From: Nitrospira sp.
GTDB taxonomy: Bacteria > Nitrospirota > Nitrospiria > Nitrospirales > Nitrospiraceae
DNA: 44,785 nt
Assembly: GCA_005116895.1 (NCBI GenBank)
Contig: SWDO01000014.1
Coordinates: 165,989 to 210,773 of the forward strand
Reading direction: 5' to 3'
Shown: one piece after another, positions 1-8,614 of the stretch
Numbering within the stretch: the first letter of the stretch is position 1
How the letters are laid out: each line of letters opens with the position of its first letter
The notes under the pieces: generated by a model
The model's database searches: none
What the model saw: the letters and a program-made list of their open reading frames with translations, nothing else
Told to the model about the DNA's origin: nothing
Position numbers and translations under genes: made by a program

Positions 1-366
1 GCCTTCGAGGAGGTCTATCAGCTCTTTCCCAAGTTGACCCAGATTCTCCATCGCCCGGGCGGGGTCTTGAGCGGGGGGGAACAACAGCAGTTGGCGATCG
101 GCCGCGCCATCCTCTCCAGTCCCAAGCTCCTCTTGCTCGATGAACCGACCGAAGGGATTCAACCCTCGATCGTCGATCAGATCGAGGACGTCATTATCGG
201 CTTTAAGCAGTCGCGCCGGTTCGCCATTCTGCTCGTCGAGCAAGGGCTCCATTTTGCCGCGCGGCTGGCGGAGAAGTATGTGGTCATGGCCAAAGGGGCC
301 GTGATGGCTCAGGGCAAGAGCACGGAGTTGAATGCCGACATGGTCCGCCAACATCTGACGGTGTAG
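1..366 (+). CDS. urtE: Urea ABC transporter ATP-binding protein UrtE, C-terminal part
   Basis: Partial gene: the frame is open to the left edge, and about 121 C-terminal residues of a roughly 230-residue family are present. The ABC signature (LSGGEQQQLAIGRA), Walker B (LLLLDEPTEGIQPSIVD) and the H-loop region (ILLVEQGLHFA) are visible; the Walker A half lies outside. The phrase DEPTEGIQPSIV and the C-terminal MAKGAVMAQG-type stretch are typical of LivF/UrtE branched-chain amino acid/urea transporter ATPases. Its position directly upstream of urease genes makes urea the likely substrate (inference from context). It would energise uptake of urea delivered by UrtA through UrtB/UrtC. A TTG at 34 is internal and should not be taken as the start. 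LivF is the main alternative assignment. Confidence 0.85.
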   Translation, partial: AFEEVYQLFPKLTQILHRPGGVLSGGEQQQLAIGRAILSSPKLLLLDEPTEGIQPSIVDQIEDVIIGFKQSRRFAILLVEQGLHFAARLAEKYVVMAKGAVMAQGKSTELNADMVRQHLTV

Positions 367-563
367 TGAGTGCAATAGGAAGGTATCTCCTGCCTCTTGT
401 TTGGACTTGCCTCGATGGACTCTTGGGATTGCCAATCGTCTAGACAGGGATTGCAACTCTACGGTAGAAATCCTTTGTGTACAGTAAGAGAGAGGATGCT
501 CTTGTCCACATCGAGTGTTCTTGCCAAGAACTGGGAGAGTCATTGCGCTAGGGAGGAAAACTC

Positions 564-795
564 ATGCATCTGACCCAAGCTCAATCATCCGGAAGCCGTT
601 GCGTATCTTACCGCCGCTGTTCTGGAAGGTATTCGTGACGGAAAAACCGTCGCCGAGTTGATGACGTACGGCACCACGCTTCTCACGCGGAAGGATGTGA
701 TGCCTGGTGTGCCGGAGATGATTCATGAGTTTCAAGTCGAGGGAACCTTTCCTGATGGGACCAAGCTGGTGACCGTCCACAATCCAATTCGATAA
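564..795 (+). pseudogene. ureA: Urease gamma subunit with frameshifting deletion
   Basis: A good ribosome binding site (gggagg) precedes ATG 564, which opens with M-H-L-T-Q, the usual start of UreA. After codon 5 the reading frame changes. The remaining 71 residues, from L-N-H-P-E-A-V-A-Y (580 onward) to V-T-V-H-N-P-I-R at 792, are a perfect-looking UreA C-terminus but lie in another frame. Intact UreA is about 100 residues, so roughly 24-25 codons (the first helix) are missing, and the lost length must be 3n+2 bases. Translation from ATG 564 stops after 24 codons. In the distal frame a TGA at 571 and the absence of an early start preclude an alternative product. This is either a genuine inactivating deletion or an assembly error; the rest of the operon is intact, so an error or a very recent event is likely. 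Confidence 0.85.
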
Positions 796-843
796 GCGCA
801 ACCTGTGCCCAACCACCTATCTGTATCCCTGTAGGAGGGAGCC

Positions 844-1326
844 ATGCCGAAGAAGACGAAGCGAAGTTCGGCGAAGCGTCAGAAGTCGCCGCGGAAAACC
901 ATGAGATCGCTTGCCGCCGTGATCAAAGCTGAGCTGGGGAAGCCGGTTGTTCCAGGAGAGATTCTGGCTGCCGCCGGCGATGTAGAGGCGTTCAACGGGC
1001 GCGAAACAAGGGAGCTGACCGTCAAGAATGTCGCGGATCGACCTATCCAAGTTGGTTCCCACTGCCACTTCTTCGAATCCAATCATGCGCTCACGTTCGA
1101 TCGTGCACAAGCGTTCGGATTTCGGCTCTGTATCCCAGCCGGCACGGCGGTTCGGTTCGAACCGGGAGAGGACAAGCGAGTGACGGTTGTGGCCTTAGCT
1201 GGGAAGCGGGTTGCTTATGGCATCAATGGATTGACAGAAGGATCCCTCGATGATGCGCAGGTCAAGGCTCGCGCGCTATCGCTCGCGGGTACCCGCGGAT
1301 TTTCTGGAAAAGGAGGCGTCCGGTGA
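844..1326 (+). CDS. ureB: Urease beta subunit
   Basis: Beta subunit of urease (urea to ammonia and carbamate), forming the structural core with UreA and UreC in the cytoplasm. The UreB core starts near residue 35 (KPVVPGEIL) and contains the hallmark [16 protein letters not shown] and [13 protein letters not shown]. The protein is 160 residues against about 100-110 for a single-domain UreB. The excess is a Lys/Arg/Ser-rich N-terminal extension of about 34 residues plus a C-terminal tail of about 25. The start at ATG 844 is supported by an aggaggg ribosome site. The stop overlaps the start of ureC by 4 nt (GTGA), indicating translational coupling. A UreA-UreB fusion is excluded because the extension does not resemble UreA. 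Confidence 0.93.
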   Translation: MPKKTKRSSAKRQKSPRKTMRSLAAVIKAELGKPVVPGEILAAAGDVEAFNGRETRELTVKNVADRPIQVGSHCHFFESNHALTFDRAQAFGFRLCIPAGTAVRFEPGEDKRVTVVALAGKRVAYGINGLTEGSLDDAQVKARALSLAGTRGFSGKGGVR

Positions 1327-3047
1327 AAATTCCAAGAAGGCAATATGCCTCACTCTACGGCCCCACCACTGGTGATCGTGTCCGGCTAGCGGATACGGAA
1401 CTGCTTATCGAAGTCGAGCAAGACTTTACGACGTACGGAGAAGAAGCGGTATTCGGCGGCGGGAAAGTGATTCGAGACGGGATGGGCCAGTCGCCACGGG
1501 TGACGAACGCGAACGGTGCGCTCGACACCGTGATCACCAATGCTCTCATCCTCGACTACACCGGGATTGTGAAGGCGGATATCGGGATCAAAGACGGGCG
1601 GATCGTTGGTGTCGGAAAGGCAGGCAATTCCGATCTGATGCCGAACGTGACCAAGGGAATGGAGATTGGTGCCGGAACGGAAGTGATCGCGGGAGAAGGA
1701 CATATCGTGACGGCCGGCGGCATCGATACCCACATCCATTTCATCTGTCCGCAACAATATTGGGACGCGCTATCGGCTGGCATTACCACGATGATCGGCG
1801 GCGGCACCGGCCCTGCGACGGGCACCAACGCGACGACCTGTACGCCAGGACCCTGGAATATCCATCGCATGCTGGAGGCATCGGAGGGGATTCCAATCAA
1901 TCTTGGATTTCTTGGCAAAGGCAACTCGTCCCATCCCGATGGATTGAACGAGCAGGTTGAGGCTGGTGCCATCGGTCTCAAGCTGCACGAAGATTGGGGG
2001 ACGACCCCGGCGGCAATCGATACCTGTCTGAGCGTGGCGGAGCGTTACGATGTGCAGGTCGCGATTCATACCGATACGTTGAATGAGGCAGGGTTTGTCG
2101 AAGACACGATCAAGGCGTTCAAGGGCCGAACGATCCATACGTTCCATACGGAAGGCGCCGGGGGCGGTCATGCCCCGGATATCATCAAAGTGTGCGGTGA
2201 GCCGAATGTGCTTCCTTCGTCGACGAACCCCACGATGCCGTTTACGACCAACACAATGGATGAGCATCTGGATATGTTGATGGTGTGCCATCACCTCAAC
2301 CCAAGAATTCCAGAAGACGTGGCCTTTGCCGAGTCCAGAATCCGGCGAGAAACCATTGCGGCGGAAGACATCCTCCATGATTTAGGCGCGATCAGTATTA
2401 TGTCGTCTGACTCGCAAGCCATGGGTCGCATCGGAGAAGTCATCATCCGAACCTGGCAAAACGCGCACAAGATGAAGGTCCAGCGGGGCCATCTGTCGCC
2501 GAATGAGGGGAAGGACTCGTCGCAGAACGACAACTTCCGCGCCAAGCGGTATGTGGCCAAGTACACGATCAATCCCGCCATCACGCATGGGATTGCGCAT
2601 GAGGTTGGGTCCGTGGAGGTCGGGAAGTTCGCCGACCTGGTGATCTGGAAGCCGGCGTTCTTCGGCGTCAAGCCGGAAATGGTGCTGAAAGGCGGGTTTA
2701 TCGCTCAGGCACAGATGGGCGATCCGAACGCGTCAATCCCCACGCCGGAGCCGATTATCAGCCGGCCCATGTTCGGTGCCTTTGGGAGGGCGCTGTCCAG
2801 TACCAGTCTGACCTTCTTGTCGCAGGCAGGACTGGATCGGGGGGTCCCAAAGAAGCTTGGATTGCAGAAGCGCGTGGCTGTGGTCAAGAATTGCCGGAAT
2901 ATCAAAAAACGGGACCTCAAGCTGAACGACTATCTTCCCAAGATCGAGGTTGACTCGGAGACGTACGTCGTAACGGCCGACGGGGTGCGGCTTACCTGTG
3001 AGCCGGCTGCCGTTCTCCCGATGGCGCAGCGGTATTTCTTATTCTGA
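1323..3047 (+). CDS. ureC: Urease alpha subunit (catalytic)
   Basis: Catalytic nickel subunit, 574 residues, full length. Active-site residues are present at a constant +3 offset from the Klebsiella numbering. They are the nickel ligands H137 and H139 (GGIDTHIHF), the carbamylated K220 ([11 protein letters not shown]), H249, H275 ([15 protein letters not shown]) and D363 (SSDSQAMGR), plus the mobile-flap C322 and catalytic H323 ([11 protein letters not shown]). The start is GTG 1323 with aaggagg 6 nt upstream and a 4-nt overlap with ureB. All catalytic residues are intact, so loss of function in this operon would come from ureA, not from this gene. Confidence 0.97.
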   Translation: MKIPRRQYASLYGPTTGDRVRLADTELLIEVEQDFTTYGEEAVFGGGKVIRDGMGQSPRVTNANGALDTVITNALILDYTGIVKADIGIKDGRIVGVGKAGNSDLMPNVTKGMEIGAGTEVIAGEGHIVTAGGIDTHIHFICPQQYWDALSAGITTMIGGGTGPATGTNATTCTPGPWNIHRMLEASEGIPINLGFLGKGNSSHPDGLNEQVEAGAIGLKLHEDWGTTPAAIDTCLSVAERYDVQVAIHTDTLNEAGFVEDTIKAFKGRTIHTFHTEGAGGGHAPDIIKVCGEPNVLPSSTNPTMPFTTNTMDEHLDMLMVCHHLNPRIPEDVAFAESRIRRETIAAEDILHDLGAISIMSSDSQAMGRIGEVIIRTWQNAHKMKVQRGHLSPNEGKDSSQNDNFRAKRYVAKYTINPAITHGIAHEVGSVEVGKFADLVIWKPAFFGVKPEMVLKGGFIAQAQMGDPNASIPTPEPIISRPMFGAFGRALSSTSLTFLSQAGLDRGVPKKLGLQKRVAVVKNCRNIKKRDLKLNDYLPKIEVDSETYVVTADGVRLTCEPAAVLPMAQRYFLF

Positions 3048-3129
3048 CGAAAAGAACGGCCGGCTCGGCTACCAGTAGCGCATGTAGTATGAAGGTCGCT
3101 GACCGGCTGTTTGTGTTTCTGCATAACCC

Positions 3130-3816
3130 ATGAATACGTCTGCCTTACTTGAAGGGTTGCGGTTTATTGATACATTTTTCCCGTCTGGCGGGTACGCGTT
3201 TTCGTCGGGCTTGGAAGCTGCCGTTCAGGGTGGTGCTGTAAAAAATTCCGATCAACTTGCCGGGTATATCGAGGATTTGCTCCGAGGTGGCATGAGCCGC
3301 CGAGAAGCCCTGGCCACGAAACGAGCCAATCGAGCAGGGGCTACCGGACAAATTTCGGCGGCGCTCGCTATCGATCGAACGCTCGAGGCGACGAAGCTCA
3401 GTCGAGCATCGCGGCTGGCCAGCCGTCAAATGGGGCGGCAAGTCATCCGGGTTGCGGCGGATCAAATCCGAGGAAACTCGATCCTTGCGGCCTATCGTGA
3501 CGAGGTCGAGTCCGGGCGAGCTCCGGGCCATTTGGCGATTACGTTCGGACTCACTCTCGGTGCAGCAGGTTGGAGCCAAGAGGACACGGCTGCTGCCTTC
3601 CTGTATCAAACTGCGGTCGGGTTTGTCTCCGCCGCCATGCGACTCAGCCCTCTTGGACAACATGAAGGACAGCGCATCTTGGGCGAATGGCTGCCATTGA
3701 TTGAACGGATCAGTCGAGACGTGGACTCAGATACCGCCATGAGCTCGTGGTCGCCCGTCCAAGATATTTATGCAATGCGGCATGGCGCTCTGGAATGGAG
3801 ACTCTTTCGGTCTTAA
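3130..3816 (+). CDS. ureF: Urease accessory protein UreF
   Basis: Accessory protein of 228 residues that, with UreD and UreG, forms the GTP-dependent complex delivering nickel to apo-urease. It is recognised from the family N-terminus (LRFIDTFFPSGGYAFSSGLE, the normal S-G-x-[YF]-x-x-S-x-G-L-E signature) and the conserved C-terminal half (LGLTLGAAG-like region and LSPLGQHEGQRIL). An in-frame TAA immediately upstream of ATG 3130 fixes the start, although no strong ribosome site is visible. An 82-nt spacer separates it from ureC. No ureE lies in this window, so nickel delivery would rely on UreG/UreF/UreD or a distant ureE. Confidence 0.93.
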   Translation: MNTSALLEGLRFIDTFFPSGGYAFSSGLEAAVQGGAVKNSDQLAGYIEDLLRGGMSRREALATKRANRAGATGQISAALAIDRTLEATKLSRASRLASRQMGRQVIRVAADQIRGNSILAAYRDEVESGRAPGHLAITFGLTLGAAGWSQEDTAAAFLYQTAVGFVSAAMRLSPLGQHEGQRILGEWLPLIERISRDVDSDTAMSSWSPVQDIYAMRHGALEWRLFRS

Positions 3817-3900
3817 TCGTGAGTCAGCAAGCATGCGCGACGCATAGAAAGGAACAGAACGGCCGTTGAGGGCCTTCGGTCTCAACTGTCCGCTCGTGGG

Positions 3901-4578
3901 ATGACCATGCATGATCTAAATCGTGAGCACAGTCACAATTGGACTCCGACTCAAGCGCGAAAACAAGGCATTCCGGTCATTGGTATTGGAGGTCCCGTTG
4001 GATCAGGGAAGACAGCGCTTGTCGAAGCGCTGTGTCAGGGGTTGCGCGATCGATTCAGCCTTGCCGCTGTGACTAACGATATTTTCACGAAAATCGACGC
4101 AGAAATCCTGACCAAGCGCGGTGCTTTACCGGTCGACCGGATTCTTGGTGTTGAAACTGGGGGGTGTCCACATACGGCGATTCGGGAAGATGCCTCGCAT
4201 AACCAGGAAGCCATTGACGATCTGCGTCGTCGCCATCCGGATGTTGAATTGATCTTTCTGGAAAGTGGGGGCGACAACTTGGCTGCGACCTTTAGCCCTG
4301 AGCTCGTCGATCATGTTCTCTATGTGATTGATGTGGCGGGTGGTGACAAGATCCCACGAAAAGGTGGACCAGGGATCACTCGATCCGACTTTCTCGTCAT
4401 CAACAAGATGGATTTGGCGCCGCATGTGCGCGCGGATCTGTCCGTCATGGATCGGGATACCCGCAAAATGCGCGGGGATCTACCGTTCGCGTTCACGAAT
4501 ATTCTTTCCGGCGAGGGCATGGATGCCGTAGTGGCCTGGGTGGAGCAGTGTATCCCGCAACGAGCCAGGCGCTCTTAA
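3901..4578 (+). CDS. ureG: Urease accessory GTPase UreG
   Basis: SIMIBI-class GTPase, 225 residues, that powers nickel insertion into urease. Visible motifs are the P-loop [11 protein letters not shown] near residues 30-40, the nickel-binding C-P-H motif ([13 protein letters not shown]), and the conserved [16 protein letters not shown] and [10 protein letters not shown] (guanine specificity N-K-x-D). The N-terminus has only a modest His content (H4, H10, H12), so it is not the His-rich storage type. It is followed after 3 nt by ureD. ATG 3907 is a possible alternative start. Confidence 0.96.
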   Translation: MTMHDLNREHSHNWTPTQARKQGIPVIGIGGPVGSGKTALVEALCQGLRDRFSLAAVTNDIFTKIDAEILTKRGALPVDRILGVETGGCPHTAIREDASHNQEAIDDLRRRHPDVELIFLESGGDNLAATFSPELVDHVLYVIDVAGGDKIPRKGGPGITRSDFLVINKMDLAPHVRADLSVMDRDTRKMRGDLPFAFTNILSGEGMDAVVAWVEQCIPQRARRS

Positions 4579-4581
4579 CCA

Positions 4582-5541
4582 ATGCCGACTCGGGAGGGAC
4601 AGCTCAAGAGGACATCTCGGGAAACCGGTACATCCTCAAAAAGAATACCTTCTGGGAAAAGAAAGCCTTTCTTGAAAAAGAAGGGTCGAGGACGGTTTGA
4701 GACGGAATTGGTCGGGCGGGTCGGCGAGCTTAAGCTCACCTACACGAAGTGTGATCACCAGACTATTATCTCGCACTCATATTTCACCACACCTTGGAAA
4801 CTGCTCCCCCCCATCTATCTTGATGACACGGGAGCCGCCTACACATTGCTGGTCAACCCATCCGGGGGTCTGGTGGGAGGTGACCATCTGTCCATCGACA
4901 TGAACGTGGAGCAGGATGCGCATGTCCTGATTTCTGCCCCTTCTGCTAACCGTGTCTATCGGACGGAGGGAAAGGTGTCCGAACAGCGCGTCAATATCAC
5001 GGTCGGCTCTGGCGCGGTGCTCGAGTGGTTCCCTGAACATACGATCCCTTTTGCCGGTTCTCGATTTCGGCAGACTCTCCAGGCCACTCTGGCGCCTGGT
5101 GCAACGCTCTTGCTATGGGATGCTGTCGCATCTGGCCGTATCGCTAGTGGGGAGCGATGGGCCTTTACGGATCTGGAGAACGACATCCGAATTACGACGG
5201 CGTCCGGCAGTATGCTGCTTGAGCGATATGTTCTTGATCCATCTACGGACTTAGAACGTGTTGGTTTGGCAGAAGAATGGAACTACGTGGCTTCGCTTTA
5301 TGTGGTGAACGACAGTACGCCATCAGAGGTTTGGAACGAATTGGAGTCAAAAATCGCCACGATCTTGGACACTCGTCCAGGGGAAGTCTTGGGAGGTGTG
5401 TCAACCCCACCGGTACCGGGGCTTGCGGTCAAGGTCCTAACTCGAACGGCCCCTGACCTCACCGCCATACTCGATGCGTTGTGGGCAGCCGTGCGTGAAG
5501 GGTTATTGAATCTCCCGCCGGTGTCTTTGCGGAAATACTAA
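4582..5541 (+). CDS. ureD: Urease accessory protein UreD (UreH)
   Basis: UreD/UreH scaffold, 319 residues, which binds apo-urease and recruits UreF-UreG. Family motifs are LLVNPSGGLVGGDHLSIDM, SAPSANRVYRT and LEWFPEHTIPFAGSRFRQ. The conserved part starts around residue 40. Before it lies a strongly basic N-terminal stretch (residues 1-40, many Lys/Arg) not usual for the family, echoing the basic extension on UreB in the same operon. The start ATG 4582 sits 3 nt after the ureG stop, so it is probably translationally coupled. It is the last gene of the urease operon and converges on the desaturase gene. Confidence 0.94.
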   Translation: MPTREGQLKRTSRETGTSSKRIPSGKRKPFLKKKGRGRFETELVGRVGELKLTYTKCDHQTIISHSYFTTPWKLLPPIYLDDTGAAYTLLVNPSGGLVGGDHLSIDMNVEQDAHVLISAPSANRVYRTEGKVSEQRVNITVGSGAVLEWFPEHTIPFAGSRFRQTLQATLAPGATLLLWDAVASGRIASGERWAFTDLENDIRITTASGSMLLERYVLDPSTDLERVGLAEEWNYVASLYVVNDSTPSEVWNELESKIATILDTRPGEVLGGVSTPPVPGLAVKVLTRTAPDLTAILDALWAAVREGLLNLPPVSLRKY

Positions 5542-5594
5542 GCACACCGCTCATTCGCTTGCTGTGAATTGTGGAGCAGAGGGTTGGGTAACCG

Positions 5595-6473
5595 TTAGGG
5601 GTGTAAAGCTTTGCCCTCAGCGGCAGAAGCGGTGCGGAGCGACCAGGCTAATCCGAGCAACGACAGCGTGAAAATCAGCCATTTTGATGGGTCGAAATTA
5701 TACCAGCGGGGACCGTTTCGGTAGTCGCTTTGGTAGGTGTGGTGGTAGTTGTGATACCCCTCCCCAAATGTCAGGAGCGAGACCAACCAGCTGTCGCGGC
5801 TTGAATCCGCTTGGCCATGGGGTTGGCTTCCCCACAAATGGCAAACTGAATTGATGCAAAAGGTCGAATTAAGCACGGCAAATGTCCGGCCGACGCCGGC
5901 GAGCATAAAACAGCCGAAGCCGCCGACCCAACCGCCGTAGAGAAAGCCCACCACGAACGGGAGTGCCAATCCTGAGAGAAAGATGAGCCCATAGTACCGG
6001 TGTTGCCACATGACAACCGGATCTTGCCTGAGCCGTGTGGCATATTTTTCATCCGAGTATCGCCCGTCGGAGAAGAGCCATCCGCAATGGCTATGCCAGA
6101 ATCCTCGTTGAGCGTTGTAAGGATCGGCATCTTGGTCGCACGCGGCATGGTGGCGGATGTGATCAGCTCCCCACTTGAGGGCGGAGTTTTGCAGTGCCCA
6201 TCCGCCGGCGATCAGTAATCCGGCCTTGACCCAATCGGGACATAAGAAACTCCTGTGCGAAATCAGCCGATGGTAGCCAACCGTAATGCCGAGCCCGGTA
6301 ATCATGTACAGGAGCCCAAACATGGTCCAGTCCAACCAGGTATACCCATAAACAAAGGCGAACGCGGGCACCCCGATAAGTGCGCTCCCCACGACAAGGG
6401 TGAACAGTACGACTGTCACGTAGATGGGATAGGTACGCCTGAGCGTGGCGGCGGATTGTACGGGTGTTACCAT
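5595..6473 (-). CDS. Acyl-CoA/acyl-lipid delta-9-type fatty acid desaturase
   Basis: Integral-membrane di-iron desaturase of 292 residues that introduces a double bond into saturated acyl chains using O2. The three histidine boxes are present: H68-x4-H73 (YHRLISHRSF), H105-x2-H108-H109 (DHIRHHAACDQDADPY) and H241-x2-H244-H245 (EGYHNYHHTYQSDYRNG). Hydrophobic segments near residues 17-40, 50-66, 163-183 and 262-280 fit the membrane-embedded fold. It is a lone minus-strand gene diverging from the cupredoxin-like gene. No clear ribosome site is seen before ATG 6473. The exact substrate (CoA, ACP or lipid) cannot be told from the sequence. Confidence 0.92.
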   Translation of the reverse strand: MVTPVQSAATLRRTYPIYVTVVLFTLVVGSALIGVPAFAFVYGYTWLDWTMFGLLYMITGLGITVGYHRLISHRSFLCPDWVKAGLLIAGGWALQNSALKWGADHIRHHAACDQDADPYNAQRGFWHSHCGWLFSDGRYSDEKYATRLRQDPVVMWQHRYYGLIFLSGLALPFVVGFLYGGWVGGFGCFMLAGVGRTFAVLNSTFCINSVCHLWGSQPHGQADSSRDSWLVSLLTFGEGYHNYHHTYQSDYRNGPRWYNFDPSKWLIFTLSLLGLAWSLRTASAAEGKALHP

Positions 6474-6821
6474 AAACGCACTACTGAGGAAAGAAGCATG
6501 TCTTCATAAGGAGCAGAGGCTCTTGCAGATAGTAAGGCCTGAGGAATCAGGCAAATACTTGCTGACTCTACCAGGACTAAGGGCAAAAAAGCTACTGTAG
6601 AAAGGCCGATACTAGCCTATGAGTAACCTCTTGTTTCACGTTGACAGCATGCTGTAAGATTTCATATACATACTCGGCCTGAGTCAAGCTCGCCAGCGAG
6701 AGCGTAAATGTGTCCACTGTAACGGTCGTTGGTCCGAATTGTTATTCGCGACCGATCTGAAATAGGGTGGAGAGAGAAAGTTAGGAACAGGCTGGTTGGT
6801 CTATCACAAGGAGGCAGTCCA
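6474..6821. other. Divergent intergenic region with candidate promoter
   Basis: This is a 348-nt non-coding stretch between the minus-strand desaturase and the plus-strand cupredoxin-like gene. It holds the plus-strand promoter candidate at 6641-6670 and an aaggagg ribosome site at 6808-6814. I see no tRNA or convincing small gene. A longer in-frame ORF starting at 6729 is rejected because it would displace the clear signal peptide. Confidence 0.6.
6641..6670 (+). promoter_or_regulatory. Candidate sigma-70 promoter for the cupredoxin-like gene
   Basis: A perfect -35 box TTGACA (6641-6646) is followed after 18 nt by TATACA (6665-6670). Transcription would start near 6677, leaving a leader of about 145 nt before ATG 6822. 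This is inferred from sequence only. Confidence 0.5.
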
Positions 6822-7616
6822 ATGAAGAGTGCGTTATCAATGATGTTTGGTGTGGCAGCCGTCGCGTTGGTCGCGGCGCCTCTCACCTCGTATGCGGGCG
6901 GAACGATCAGTGGGAAGGTCACGTTTGCCGGGAAGGCGGAGCAGAAAGAGTTCCTCTTTTCTAAGTTCCCCAATCCAAATTTCTGCCCCAAGATTGCTGA
7001 CAAGAGCAAGGTGGATGGCGATAAGCGGTTCTTGAAGCAGATAGAAGTCGCGAAGGATGGTGGTCTCAAGGGTGCAGTCGTTGCGGTTGCGGATATTGAG
7101 GATAAGGCGTGGATGGATGGCTATGCCGGGACTGAAGTGGTGGCCGCGTTCTGTGACTTCCAACCGTTCACGGGGATCGTTGTGAATACTCGGCCCTTCA
7201 AGGTTGAAAACACCGATGCAGATCCCGATGATCCTAAGTCGGTGGCCGGTGTGCTCCACAATCCCCATAGCTTCACGGTAAAGGGCAGCTCTTCGGCAAC
7301 CGGGTTTAACATCGGTCTTGCGAAGAAGGGTGACAAGTTGGATAAGCCGGTGACCTTCCGTGGCGGTGCAGAAAAGGAAGGCTACTACCGGTTACAATGC
7401 GACCAGCATGAGTTCATGCAAGGGTTTTTCCTCCCAGTGTCGAGCCCGCATTTCGCGGTCGCCAAGGAAGATGGATCCTTTGAGATCAAGGATGTTCCTG
7501 CTGGTAAGCACAAGGTGATAGCTTGGCATCCATTCGCTGGCAAAGGTAAGAAAATCGAGTTTGAGGTGGAAGTGGCCGATGGTGGTTCCGCCAACCTCAA
7601 GGCTGAAATCAAGTAA
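6822..7616 (+). CDS. Secreted cupredoxin-like / carboxypeptidase-regulatory-like protein
   Basis: 264 residues starting at ATG 6822, chosen because aaggagg lies 7 nt upstream and a Sec signal peptide (residues 1-25, ending T-S-Y-A|G-G) follows. The mature protein begins with a beta-sandwich-like segment (GTISGKVTFAG). It then carries paired histidines H146 and H149 (LHNPHSF) and the cluster C193-x2-H196-x2-M199 (QCDQHEFM), a spacing that resembles a type 1 copper site. The C-terminal segment (DGSFEIKDVPAGKHKVIAWHP) matches the carboxypeptidase regulatory-like fold. It is probably a periplasmic copper electron carrier or copper-binding protein (inference). It appears monocistronic, with its own promoter and a strong terminator. 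Confidence 0.75.
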   Translation: MKSALSMMFGVAAVALVAAPLTSYAGGTISGKVTFAGKAEQKEFLFSKFPNPNFCPKIADKSKVDGDKRFLKQIEVAKDGGLKGAVVAVADIEDKAWMDGYAGTEVVAAFCDFQPFTGIVVNTRPFKVENTDADPDDPKSVAGVLHNPHSFTVKGSSSATGFNIGLAKKGDKLDKPVTFRGGAEKEGYYRLQCDQHEFMQGFFLPVSSPHFAVAKEDGSFEIKDVPAGKHKVIAWHPFAGKGKKIEFEVEVADGGSANLKAEIK

Positions 7617-7640
7617 GCCTCGTTTTGTCGATGTGTTGTT

Positions 7641-7676
7641 GAAGGGCAGCGGGTGATCCGCTGCCCTTCCTGTTTT
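7641..7676 (+). terminator. Rho-independent terminator
   Basis: A perfect 12-bp stem (7641-7652 pairing with 7658-7669) with a 5-nt loop gtgat is followed by ctgtttt. It lies 24 nt after the cupredoxin-like gene. The loop contains a GTG that begins the longest possible ORF of the next gene, which argues against that GTG as a true start. Confidence 0.85.
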
Positions 7677-7694
7677 CATACCAAGTTCGTCGCC

Positions 7695-8447
7695 GTGTCT
7701 TTATATTTCCGCTGCAAGAAATCAAAGATCATTTCCCTGCTCTTGCTCCCCATCATGCTGACGCTTGCGTCCTGTTCGGTGATCGAGATCCCAATCAATG
7801 CAATCAAGGCCACCTTCTCGGTCATCAAGACTGGCTATCGTGTCGCCAAAAAGACGGTCAGAGGCACGATCTGGGTTGTGCGCGGGACCTATGAATTGAC
7901 GAAGGGGGCCACCAAACTGGTCTATCATATTGGGAAGTATACCTTTGAGGTGGTCCAGGCTCCGTTGGAGTATCCATTGATCCGTGACGATATTCAGACC
8001 ATCGATGGGCTTCCGGTTAAGGAGGCGATCAGGCTTGGGCGGGTCAAAGCCGCTCCGTACACGGTCAAGGGTCAGCATTATGTGCCGATGAGCCTCGCCA
8101 GTGCACAGACCTACGAAGAGACAGGCTTGGCCTCGTGGTATGGGGAGGAAACTAGGCGTTTACCAGGAGGCCACATGACGGCCAACGGTGAGCTGTTCAA
8201 TCCCAGCATGTTGACGGCAGCACACAAGTATCTGCCGCTGCCGATCCACGTCCAGGTGACGAACCTGGAAAACGGCAAGTCGATCATTGTCCGAGTGAAT
8301 GACCGCGGCCCCTTCCCCAGTGATCACAACTCTGATTCTGGGAAACGCATCATCGACCTCAGCCGGGGAGCCGCCGAACAACTGGGATTTGTCGAACAGG
8401 GCGTTGCCAGGGTCCATGTGGAAGCCATCCAGTTGGAAGAAGCCTGA
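7695..8447 (+). CDS. rlpA: RlpA-type septal ring lipoprotein (double-psi beta-barrel)
   Basis: About 250 residues from GTG 7695; ATG 7755 is a weaker alternative, and GTG 7653 is rejected because it lies inside a terminator hairpin. The N-terminus is a lipoprotein signal (basic KKSK, then a hydrophobic run, then the lipobox L-A-S-C), predicting an outer-membrane-anchored protein. The C-terminal half is the RlpA double-psi beta-barrel: TGLASWYGEETRRLPGG, then VQVTNLENGKSIIVRVNDRG and IIDLSRGAAEQLGF. RlpA proteins bind or cleave denuded peptidoglycan glycan strands at the septum. No SPOR domain follows, so it is a short form. The middle (residues ~30-110) is unassigned. Confidence 0.88.
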   Translation: MSLYFRCKKSKIISLLLLPIMLTLASCSVIEIPINAIKATFSVIKTGYRVAKKTVRGTIWVVRGTYELTKGATKLVYHIGKYTFEVVQAPLEYPLIRDDIQTIDGLPVKEAIRLGRVKAAPYTVKGQHYVPMSLASAQTYEETGLASWYGEETRRLPGGHMTANGELFNPSMLTAAHKYLPLPIHVQVTNLENGKSIIVRVNDRGPFPSDHNSDSGKRIIDLSRGAAEQLGFVEQGVARVHVEAIQLEEA

Positions 8448-8614
8448 ACGGAAATCTGACCGCACCGCACAAGAAGTACCAAGAAGAGTCAGTTCCCAAG
8501 CACCTTCACGGCGGTCTTTTTCGTCCCTCAAACAGGGCATTCCCTGCCTTGTCTTTTCGTTTCCGATCTAGGTAAGATCTTATGTTTGTGAATTATTTAT
8601 AGAGGGGGCGTGGT

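Noticed and set aside
7653..7694. Longer N-terminus for the RlpA-type protein starting at GTG 7653
   Set aside because: That GTG lies in the loop of the terminator hairpin of the previous gene, and the lipoprotein signal begins later.
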